From CAYWWY01 sp964580185 (GTDB lineage: Bacteria > Thermotogota > Thermotogae > MWEM01), in assembly GCA_964580185.1 (NCBI GenBank), contig CAZOJQ010000008.1, positions 8,270 through 72,269 on the forward strand: a DNA stretch of 64,000 bases. Direction: 5' to 3'. How positions within the stretch are numbered: the first letter of the stretch is position 1; the number at the start of each line of letters is the position of its first letter. The notes under the pieces were generated by a model, which saw only the letters and a program-made list of their open reading frames with translations, ran no database searches and was not told the origin of the DNA. Of the stretch, positions 41,239 through 48,640 are shown piece by piece. Position numbers and translations under genes: made by a program.

Positions 41239-42508
41239 TATTTGCCATGGGATTCGATCGGGGTTCTTTAAGATCTTTTCCATAGACAACATACTTCCGA
41301 GAGGCTTTAAGACCCAAATACCGGATATTCATCATCATGGAAGCGTTTTTCTCTTCAATCGTCGCGAATTCCACGGAATGGAAGCCCATTCGGGTGAGGT
41401 TTTGATGGAGTTTTACGATCATCAATCCGGAAATGCCTCGCTGGAAGTGTTCTTTGCTAATGTAAAAAATCATTCCCCGGGCGTTTTTCATCCGGTTCTT
41501 TTCTTTCAGGAATCGGACCCATCCAAAAGGAAGGAGTTTCCCGTGAATGCGTTGGATGAGCGGATTGAAATTCGGGATGCATACCGCTAATCCCACTTTT
41601 TTCCCTCGATATACGCAAAAAACGACCAAAGAGGGATCCAACATCTTCTTGAACTCCTTAACGATTTCAATGCAGTCTTTGCGCGTGAACTGGCGGATGT
41701 CTTCCTGCAAATCCTGATTGGCTTCATTCAACAGGAGCATCAGGTCTTCAGCTACTTCGGGTATGTTCGAGAAATCGGGAGATTCCATGGAATACCCAAA
41801 ATGATCCGCAGCGACAGGAAACAGGCGTTGGATCTTCTCATGCGTGCTCATTTTTTGGATCTGCTCTGTTTCGAAAGACCCATAGTGTTCCAGAACACGC
41901 TCTATGTATTGTTCATGGCCAGGTGAGATCGGTTTCTGCAAATCGTATTCAAAGGCGAAGTAGTTGAACATTGGCTGGTATCCTTCCATCAAAAGAGGGT
42001 AGTAGGGAGGATTCCAGGCCAAAAAGAGAGGCGGTATTCGATCAAATCCTTCAACGAGCATTCCACGGAAATCGTCGCCGTTGGTAAATGAAATGGGACC
42101 TTTGATCATATCCATTCCTTGCTGAATGGCCCAATCTTCAGCAGCGGTAAGCAGCTTCCGCGCAACAGCCCGGTCATCGATGCAGTCGAAAAAGAAAAAA
42201 TGGGCATGTCGTTGTCCTTTTTGCTGATTCATCTGGTTGTCAATCCCAACGCAGACCCGACCCACACATCGGTTGTCTCTCAGAGCGAGGAAGAACTGAT
42301 GAGGTCCTCCTTTTAGGACCGGGGTGTCTCCTTTTTGGATCGCCTTTGTTTCCGTGCTCCGAAGCATGGGGACCCAATAGGGTTGGGTCCTATGGAGATG
42401 GCGTGGGAAATCCCGAAATCTCCGCTTGTCTTTTTTTGTTTGGACTAGATGGATTATTGGTTCGGTATCGTTGGGCAATGAAGGGGTATGAGGGGACAGG
42501 TTATTCAT
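41231..42508 (-). CDS. YghO-like N-acyltransferase-fold protein
   Basis: The 425-residue protein belongs to a family related to E. coli YghO, with a GNAT-like fold. Features are the N-terminal R-T-Q-P-Y-W-V-P-M-L-R segment, F-F-L-A-L-R-D-N-R-C-V-G-R-V and P-I-S-F-T-N-G-D-D-F-R-G. Substrate unknown. An open frame reaches 42568, but the ATG at 42508 overlaps the fabZ stop (ATGA), so I chose it. It is the third gene of a fabF-fabZ operon, which hints that it uses an acyl chain, though this is inference from position only. Confidence 0.72.
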   Translation of the reverse strand: MNNLSPHTPSLPNDTEPIIHLVQTKKDKRRFRDFPRHLHRTQPYWVPMLRSTETKAIQKGDTPVLKGGPHQFFLALRDNRCVGRVCVGIDNQMNQQKGQRHAHFFFFDCIDDRAVARKLLTAAEDWAIQQGMDMIKGPISFTNGDDFRGMLVEGFDRIPPLFLAWNPPYYPLLMEGYQPMFNYFAFEYDLQKPISPGHEQYIERVLEHYGSFETEQIQKMSTHEKIQRLFPVAADHFGYSMESPDFSNIPEVAEDLMLLLNEANQDLQEDIRQFTRKDCIEIVKEFKKMLDPSLVVFCVYRGKKVGLAVCIPNFNPLIQRIHGKLLPFGWVRFLKEKNRMKNARGMIFYISKEHFQRGISGLMIVKLHQNLTRMGFHSVEFATIEEKNASMMMNIRYLGLKASRKYVVYGKDLKEPRSNPMANML

Positions 42509-42951
42509 ACGGTTCCGTTTTCTTGAATGGCTGGGAGGCATCCCACCATAATCTTCGCTTTTGTACATACAACCGCATTGACAATCACCTTGCCTTTCAA
42601 CTTGAACACATCGCCCAATCTTTGAGTCAGACTTACTTCGTAGATCATTTGATCACCCGGGTGAATTGCCTTCAAGAAAACGGATTCTTCAATTTTCATG
42701 AAAAGGGGGATTTGCGAAGAAGAATCGGGGATATACTGGCGGAGTAAAAACCCTGCGGATTGCGCGATCCCTTCAACTTGCATAATGCCGGGATATATCG
42801 GGTGTGAAGGAAAATGTCCCTGGAAAAACGGTTCGTTGATCGTGACGTTTTTGATTGCTCGGATAAATGCATCGGTGCATTCAATGATCCGATCCACAAG
42901 AAGCATGGGGTATTTATGAGGAGCGATCTGAAGGATTTCTTTGCTTTCCAT
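42505..42951 (-). CDS. fabZ: 3-hydroxyacyl-ACP dehydratase (FabZ)
   Basis: The 148-residue hot-dog dehydratase has the catalytic His in G-H-F-P-S-H-P-I-Y-P-G (near residue 48) and the catalytic Glu in Q-V-E-G-I-A-Q-S-A-G (near residue 62). The usual text is GHFPxxPVMPG and VEALAQ, so both motifs are slightly divergent but keep the key residues. The true start is 42951, five bases after fabF, not the 62-codon longer frame upstream that overlaps fabF. It overlaps the YghO-like gene by four bases. Confidence 0.9.
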   Translation of the reverse strand: MESKEILQIAPHKYPMLLVDRIIECTDAFIRAIKNVTINEPFFQGHFPSHPIYPGIMQVEGIAQSAGFLLRQYIPDSSSQIPLFMKIEESVFLKAIHPGDQMIYEVSLTQRLGDVFKLKGKVIVNAVVCTKAKIMVGCLPAIQENGTV

Positions 42952-42956
42952 TCCGT

Positions 42957-44189
42957 TCAATCCTTCGAGAGAAGGATGCTGGCATTGTGACCACCAAAAC
43001 CCAGAGAATTTTTTAAGACATAGCGAATCGGTTTTTCTACCGACTGGGTTGGAATCCAAAACCCTTCCGATTGTGGGTCCGGGTTGCATAGATTCGGGGT
43101 TCCGTGAATAAACCCTCTTTGGGATTGCAAAATACAAGCAATGAGTTCATTCGCGCCGGCAGCTCCCAGTCCATGGCCAATCATGGCTTTTGTCGATTGC
43201 AGAGCAGGTCTCCGGTTTGCTTGACCATATAGGGTTTGTAACGCGATCAGTTCTGATTTGTCTCCTCTTGGGGTACTGGTGGCGTGGCAATTCACCAGAT
43301 CAACCTCTTCTTTTTGAATGGATGCCATGGAAATGGCATGGTCCATTGCTCTCGCTACCGTCTCTCCACCGGGTTCGATCGCGCTGAAGTCATAGGCGTC
43401 ACCGCTCATTCCAAATCCGTCAATAAACCCATAGATCTGGGCGTTTCGTTTCATGGCGTGAGAATGGTCCTCAAGCACCAATGCCCCCGCACCTTCACCC
43501 ATGACAAACCCATCCCGTTCCCGATCGAATGGCCGAGAGGCGTGTTCCGGGTCTTCGTTGTTCCGGGAAAGAGCCATCATATTGGCAAATGCAGCGATAG
43601 GCAAAGGAGAAATGACCGCTTCCGCTCCCCCACAAATCCCGACTTGGATGTACTCATGCCGAATCATCATGGCGGTTAGGATAATGGAGTGCAATGATGT
43701 CGCGCACGCGCTGATTGTCGCAAAGTTTGGACCTTGCAATCCAAATTCCATGGCCACCGCGCCTGCTGACATATCGGGGATCATCATAGGGATTAAAAAA
43801 GGAGAGGTGTATCGGGAACCGTATTTCTGGAACGATTCAAATTCCGCCATCAGCGTATGGATTCCACCGATCCCAGATGAGACTGTAACTGCAGCATGGG
43901 TCTTCCAACTCCCTAGCATATCGAGGCCGGAATCCTCAAGCGCCATTTTGGATGCAGCAATGGCATATTTGATCACTGGATCATACCGTTTGGCTTTCTT
44001 CTTTTCCATATAATCCGTTGCTTCAAACCCTTTTACTTCTGCCGCAATCTGAACGATCTCATTGGTTGGATTGTATTTGGTGATTCGTTGAATGCCAACA
44101 CGCAATTCTTTCAAAGCCGTTTCATATTCCTGAAGGGTCAAAGCAATCGGATTGATCGTTCCGAGACCCGTAATGGCAACCCTGCCCAA
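42957..44189 (-). CDS. fabF: beta-ketoacyl-ACP synthase II (FabF)
   Basis: A 410-residue condensing enzyme with the catalytic triad of KAS II: Cys in I-S-A-C-A-T-S-L (near residue 162), His in N-C-H-A-T-S-T-P (near residue 300) and His in I-G-H-G-L-G-A-A-G (near residue 335). It elongates acyl-ACP. The start is TTG at 44189 with GGAGGTGA six bases upstream. ACP, FabH, FabD, FabG and enoyl reductase are not adjacent. Confidence 0.93.
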   Translation of the reverse strand: MGRVAITGLGTINPIALTLQEYETALKELRVGIQRITKYNPTNEIVQIAAEVKGFEATDYMEKKKAKRYDPVIKYAIAASKMALEDSGLDMLGSWKTHAAVTVSSGIGGIHTLMAEFESFQKYGSRYTSPFLIPMMIPDMSAGAVAMEFGLQGPNFATISACATSLHSIILTAMMIRHEYIQVGICGGAEAVISPLPIAAFANMMALSRNNEDPEHASRPFDRERDGFVMGEGAGALVLEDHSHAMKRNAQIYGFIDGFGMSGDAYDFSAIEPGGETVARAMDHAISMASIQKEEVDLVNCHATSTPRGDKSELIALQTLYGQANRRPALQSTKAMIGHGLGAAGANELIACILQSQRGFIHGTPNLCNPDPQSEGFWIPTQSVEKPIRYVLKNSLGFGGHNASILLSKD

Positions 44190-44250
44190 TGGGATTCACC
44201 TCCAATCTCCTGGGCCCTCAATGGTTTTTGGAACACCCTGGGGTCTTTTG

Positions 44251-44259
44251 ATTATATCA
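44251..44259 (-). promoter_or_regulatory. extended -10 promoter for the fabF operon
   Basis: Minus-strand TG-a-TATAAT (hexamer 44251-44256) lies 62 bases before the fabF start in a 145-base gap after the upstream glycosyltransferase. The -10 is perfect; no -35 at 16-18 bases. No FapR-type operator was recognised. Confidence 0.6.
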
Positions 44260-44334
44260 TGGTTTTGGGAAAAAGGACTTTGTCTGTTTCAACAATCGAA
44301 AGCAGAGCCCATCGTACACTCGCCGTTGATCCGA

Positions 44335-45702
44335 TCAATCTCTTGTTTGTGGTTTGTTGGACAAAGCTTTTTCAAGGGCATCACCCAAAACCTGCAATGA
44401 AAAGCATTTTTTTCCGATCGTGAAGTTTGTCGAAACCCACTCTTGAACCGAGGCGGGATTATGGAGCAAGTCTGAAAGAGTTTGTATGGCCCGTTGCATG
44501 TCTGGTTTCGGCACGGTATGGATGTTGGTTTGGATGATTTGCGCGGATGAACCCAAGGAAACGATTCGGATCCCTTTTGGGCCGATATCGGTTTGGAAGA
44601 CAGGGTATTCGTATCCGAGGATGAGTTTTTGAGCAAAAATGGCTTCCAACAGTTGATTTCCCCACCCTTCTTGAATGCTCGGATAGGTTATGATATCTGC
44701 CATTGTGTACATATCCCACAACGAATATCGAACAGGGTTTGCGCTTCTCGTTTGACCCACAAGATCCCCACAAAAATGGGTTGGATAGGAGTGATTCGTT
44801 GCCTTTTTCTGTAGAAATGCCAGATAATCCTGGTCTTGCTGCTCCGCATATCCACAAAGTACGAAATGGATCCGAGAATCCTTTTGAAGGGTTGGGCCAC
44901 CTGCAAAAATCGGTTGCCCTGAGGAGCGGTCAAGAGTAGCAAAAACTTTGCGGAAGTCTTCGATAAAGTCGAAGGCCATTTCGATGCCTTTTCTGGGAAG
45001 GATCCGGGTTGCTTGCAAAAAAACCAGATCATCCGGAGCAATCCCTAGACGGGGCCGTATGGTTTCGGAAAACCCATCTCGTTTCCACACAGGAGCCTGA
45101 AAATCCATGACATTCGGGAGCACATAGCTTGGAATCCCTTTTCGGGTTTTTAGTTGATTCTGGGCAATTTGGTTGATCACGAAATGGGAAAAGTTGGGGC
45201 CGGAAGGGGGTAGGTACTGTTCCATGATCTTTCGAATAAAGGGTGTAGTTGGTTGCTCGTACTGAGAGCGTTCCCAAAAGAAGTCATGATTGTGGCCGAT
45301 TCCCTGAATCCCGGTGTCTTTAATGGCTTCCGCAACACCTACGGCAGCAGGCAGGTTCCACCCCAAAGCCCATATGTTGTGAATGATCAGACCATCCAAT
45401 TGCTCCTGTTGAATGAGGGTTGTTAATTCGTTTTGAATCAATTTGGCTTTCTTAAGAATCTTCCGTTCCAACTCATCGGGAGATAAGCGACCCAAATCCA
45501 CAAACGAGGCGTGAAAGGTATCTAGGTTCTCAGGATCGTTCATTGCGATTCCGTCCAATGTGGATGATTCTACGTCCTTGGTTTCTCCGGAAATACGGAT
45601 GACTGAAAACCCTTTCTGAGTCAGTACCTGAATCTGTTTTTCGATTTCTAAAGAAACTCCATCTGTTTCGCCGACACGATAGTGCATGATTCCAATTTTC
45701 AT
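44335..45702 (-). CDS. glycosyltransferase family 4
   Basis: The 455-residue GT-B protein starts with K-I-G-I-M-H-Y-R-V-G-E-T-D-G-V-S-L-E-I and has the unusual H-N-H-D-F-F-W-E-R motif (near residue 133), the donor-site segment L-P-R-K-G-I-E and E-G-W-G-N-Q-L-L-E-A (E-x7-E). It may belong with the GT4 enzymes that make mannosylglucosylglycerate-type compatible solutes in Thermotogota such as Petrotoga, but I hold this only as a low-confidence idea. It overlaps the upstream nhaC-like gene by four bases (ATGA), which would suit a link to ion or osmotic balance. Confidence 0.75.
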   Translation of the reverse strand: MKIGIMHYRVGETDGVSLEIEKQIQVLTQKGFSVIRISGETKDVESSTLDGIAMNDPENLDTFHASFVDLGRLSPDELERKILKKAKLIQNELTTLIQQEQLDGLIIHNIWALGWNLPAAVGVAEAIKDTGIQGIGHNHDFFWERSQYEQPTTPFIRKIMEQYLPPSGPNFSHFVINQIAQNQLKTRKGIPSYVLPNVMDFQAPVWKRDGFSETIRPRLGIAPDDLVFLQATRILPRKGIEMAFDFIEDFRKVFATLDRSSGQPIFAGGPTLQKDSRIHFVLCGYAEQQDQDYLAFLQKKATNHSYPTHFCGDLVGQTRSANPVRYSLWDMYTMADIITYPSIQEGWGNQLLEAIFAQKLILGYEYPVFQTDIGPKGIRIVSLGSSAQIIQTNIHTVPKPDMQRAIQTLSDLLHNPASVQEWVSTNFTIGKKCFSLQVLGDALEKALSNKPQTRD

Positions 45703-47057
45703 GGCATTCCTCCTCTTCGAAGATGAATCAGCTCTTCTCCCCACCGAAATAGAGGAACCAGGTATAGGAAGAAGGCAAATGGGATAAACCGGGCGTCATA
45801 TCCGAGCATTTGCGCCGGGATGGCGCCTGCTACATTCCAGGGAATCATGACAGAAAGAAGAACAGAAGTGTCTTCTAAATCCAAAGCCAGTTCCCGAGCG
45901 GTTGCATTCAGTTTTTTATACGGGGTATGCAGAAAGTGATGGGTCATGATGATGCTTAGTGTTTGGGTGCATCCCAATGATGCAGTGAGTAGGCTTGTAA
46001 CCATCGCAGAAAAGAAGCGTCCCATCTTTTGACTGAGCCGTTCCATTTTGTGAGTAAAAGCTTGAGCCATGCCAGTTTTTCCGAAAAGGCCGGCAAAAGC
46101 AGATGAGACAATTACCACCATGATCGGTTTTGCCATAAACTGGATTCCTCCCCCTTGAAAAATGGAACTCAAAGGGTCGTCTTTCGGAAGGGAAAAGCCC
46201 ATAATCAGGGTTCGGAGGGATTGATCGAGAGAAAGCCCTTGATCGATCGTTGCCACGATCATCGCGCTCAGGGCGCTCAAGGCCATCGCCCACTTGACTT
46301 GGATCCTTAGTGAAACGAAAAAAACCAGGATGCATATCGGTAAAAAATTCCACAAAGAGAGTTGAAAGGATTCGGGGATCTGCAGCAAAAGAAAGGTTTG
46401 GTCTGTATCGGTTTTCAACGGTTGGATCAGTGAAAGGAGGATATACAGCCCGCAGCTGGCGAAAAAGGGAAGCCACATGGTTCGACTCATGGAACGAACA
46501 TTCTGGTAAATGTTCGTTTGGGTCACAATCGCAACCAAGTGAGCGCTTGAAGACATCGGAGAAATCCGATCACCCACATAAGCCCCGCCAATGCATGCGC
46601 CAACAACAAAAGCCGGTTCAACTTGGCTCATCCGGGCTATGATGACCAAAACCGTACCCATCGTACCGATTGTGCCGAACGATGTTCCCATAAGCAGGGA
46701 AACAAGGGCGCACAAGAGAAAGCAGAAGAGGAGGAACATTTGGGGGATCATGATTCGAATGCCATAATAGACTAGGCCGGCCATGGTTCCGGAAGCAAAC
46801 CAAAATCCGATCAGAATGCCGATAAAAAAGAAGATCTGCAGGAGGGGGAGTACTTTCCATGCTCCAGCAAAAGCCATCTTCCAAACTTCTTTTGCTGGCC
46901 ATCCCTTTCGAACTGCAATCCATCCAAAAAGAAACAACCCAATCAGGAGCGGGTATAGAATAAATATGCCAAGTAAGGAACTGATGAGAACGAGGAGGAA
47001 AACAAGAATCAGGGTTATCAGAACCAACGGGCGTTCTTCCTTTTCGTTTGAAGCCAA
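45699..47057 (-). CDS. nhaC: NhaC-family Na+/H+ antiporter
   Basis: The 452-residue integral membrane protein has about 11-12 helices. Family marks are G-T-S-F-G-T-I-G-T-M-G (near residue 122) and G-A-Y-V-G-D-R-I-S-P-M-S-S-S (near residue 158), which belong to the NhaC/MleN group. It should exchange sodium for protons, possibly with a carboxylate as in MleN. It starts three bases after the ABC ATPase stop and overlaps the glycosyltransferase by four bases. Confidence 0.86.
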   Translation of the reverse strand: MASNEKEERPLVLITLILVFLLVLISSLLGIFILYPLLIGLFLFGWIAVRKGWPAKEVWKMAFAGAWKVLPLLQIFFFIGILIGFWFASGTMAGLVYYGIRIMIPQMFLLFCFLLCALVSLLMGTSFGTIGTMGTVLVIIARMSQVEPAFVVGACIGGAYVGDRISPMSSSAHLVAIVTQTNIYQNVRSMSRTMWLPFFASCGLYILLSLIQPLKTDTDQTFLLLQIPESFQLSLWNFLPICILVFFVSLRIQVKWAMALSALSAMIVATIDQGLSLDQSLRTLIMGFSLPKDDPLSSIFQGGGIQFMAKPIMVVIVSSAFAGLFGKTGMAQAFTHKMERLSQKMGRFFSAMVTSLLTASLGCTQTLSIIMTHHFLHTPYKKLNATARELALDLEDTSVLLSVMIPWNVAGAIPAQMLGYDARFIPFAFFLYLVPLFRWGEELIHLRRGGMP

Positions 47058-47060
47058 AGG

Positions 47061-47753
47061 TTACAAGAACATGCTTGGATAAACATGGTAAATGTCCTTT
47101 TCGATTTCTAAGACCTCATCCAAAGACCATTCGGACTCTCCGGTTTTCTTGTCGATATCCCAGCTGCCGATGATGGTTGATGGGGGAGAAGAAAGAAACA
47201 CAATCCTTTGAGAAAAGACAATTGCCTCGCGAAGCTGGTGCGTGACCAGTATAGAGGCATTATCTTTGGAAACCCAATCGGTCAGAATAAGCTTGATCAA
47301 TCGATTCCGGCTCTTCACGTCGAGGTTTTGGAACGGTTCATCCAAAAGAAGACATTGGGGATGGTACAAGAGCGCGCGGGCAATATTGACTCTTTGTTTC
47401 ATACCGCCGCTTAAAAAAGCGGGTGGCCGTTCTCCTTCCCGTTCCAGACCGACTTTTTGGAGCATAGTAGTGATATCGGGGTCTTCAGCCCCAACCAAGG
47501 CCAAGTTTTTCCGAACGGTTTTCCATGGAATGAGTCGATCGTCCTGGAACACAAAACCGAGGCGGTTGCATCTTCGTTCCACGGATCCACAGTCAGGAAG
47601 CAATAATCCCGCAATCAGTCGAAGCAAAGTAGACTTGCCACACCCTGAGGGCCCTACCAAAGCGATATGATCTCCCTTACGAAGGGATAGACTGATATTC
47701 CGGATCACCTTTTTTTCTCGAAAGTCTTTACACACTTCTCGAATGTCAATCAT
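47061..47753 (-). CDS. ABC transporter ATP-binding protein (SsuB/TauB type)
   Basis: The 230-residue ATPase has Walker A G-P-S-G-C-G-K-S-T (residues about 36-44), Q-loop F-Q-D-D-R-L-I-P-W, signature L-S-G-G-M-K-Q-R and Walker B L-L-L-D-E-P-F. The F-Q-D-x-R-L-x-P-W wording is that of nitrate/sulfonate/taurine-type importers, a group that also includes pyrimidine and thiamine-precursor carriers. The start at 47753 shares one base with the permease stop (TAATG). A longer frame to 47804 is unsupported. Confidence 0.88.
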   Translation of the reverse strand: MIDIREVCKDFREKKVIRNISLSLRKGDHIALVGPSGCGKSTLLRLIAGLLLPDCGSVERRCNRLGFVFQDDRLIPWKTVRKNLALVGAEDPDITTMLQKVGLEREGERPPAFLSGGMKQRVNIARALLYHPQCLLLDEPFQNLDVKSRNRLIKLILTDWVSKDNASILVTHQLREAIVFSQRIVFLSSPPSTIIGSWDIDKKTGESEWSLDEVLEIEKDIYHVYPSMFL

Positions 47754-48544
47754 TATTTTGTATCTCCATAGGTGTTTTTGTTCAGTTTCCACCGCCGAAA
47801 CCACGGGAGAGAAGATAACCCGATCAAAAAGTACTCAAATGCGATTCCGCAAGCGACAGCAAGGAGAGTATAAGCAAGAACCCGATCCGTTTCCAGGTAG
47901 GTTTTATGCCATGCGATTCGGAGTCCAATCCCACTGTCTCCAATGAGAAACTCAGCGGCGATCGTGGCTTTCCACATAGTACCCAAAGATACTTGGATGG
48001 AAGAAAAGAGGAACGGAAACATAGATCCAAGATATATCTGAGTAAGGCGATTCCACAGAGAAACTCGAAAGACATGAGCCATCTCGAGAAGTCCGCGGTT
48101 AACCGATCGAACTCCAGACGCGACGTTGTAAATGATCAAGGGCAAGAGCGTGACGACTACAATAAATAAAGGAGACTGCCACCCCATTCCCCACAATACC
48201 AAAACGCTGGTTAGCCAAGAAACGATTGGCATCGCGCGGAGGATCATCAAAAAGGGCTGAAAAAAGGGATCGAGAAACGGGAAAAGACCGATTACAAACC
48301 CAATCGGGATTCCAAGCCCTAAAGAGATGATCATCCCCAAAAAACCCTTACCGAACGTAGAGAGAAGCGCGTTCCATATTTGCGGGGATTGAAAGAGGGA
48401 GAAAAGAGTCCGGATAACCTGAACAGGCGAAGGAATTATGAGAGAAGACCCAATCCAGATCGAAAGCAATTCCCAAACAACCCCTAGCAATAGGATGCTG
48501 AGCGTGAATAGGAACAGACGGTTTCGAATGACTCGTTTGAACAA
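47753..48544 (-). CDS. ABC transporter permease (SsuC/TauC type)
   Basis: The 263-residue membrane protein has about six helices and the BPD-type EAA loop (S-V-N-R-G-L-L-E-M-A-H-V-F, near residue 145), as in SsuC/TauC. The start is TTG at 48544 with GGGAGGA about nine bases upstream. The usual periplasmic binding protein is not in this operon, so the substrate cannot be inferred; it must be encoded elsewhere if the importer is active. Confidence 0.85.
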   Translation of the reverse strand: MFKRVIRNRLFLFTLSILLLGVVWELLSIWIGSSLIIPSPVQVIRTLFSLFQSPQIWNALLSTFGKGFLGMIISLGLGIPIGFVIGLFPFLDPFFQPFLMILRAMPIVSWLTSVLVLWGMGWQSPLFIVVVTLLPLIIYNVASGVRSVNRGLLEMAHVFRVSLWNRLTQIYLGSMFPFLFSSIQVSLGTMWKATIAAEFLIGDSGIGLRIAWHKTYLETDRVLAYTLLAVACGIAFEYFLIGLSSLPWFRRWKLNKNTYGDTK

Positions 48545-48577
48545 AAGAGTAATCCTCCCTCGGTTTTTTCCCGTATG

Positions 48578-48612
48578 AAAAAAGGAAGCATGGTTCAGTT
48601 GCCCATGCTTCC
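48578..48612 (-). terminator. intrinsic terminator after hydA
   Basis: A perfect 10-bp stem GGAAGCATGG / CCATGCTTCC (plus-strand arms 48584-48593 and 48603-48612, nine-base loop) is followed on the minus strand by six T (48578-48583). It ends about 30 bases after the hydA stop and separates it from the transporter operon. Confidence 0.92.
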
Positions 48613-48640
48613 TATCGATGATCTCGTTTGGAGCAAACCC

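Noticed and set aside
42952..43137. N-terminal extension of fabZ into fabF
   Set aside because: Overlaps the fabF 3' end by 180 bases and lacks similarity to FabZ; the M-E-S-K-E start at 42951 fits the family.
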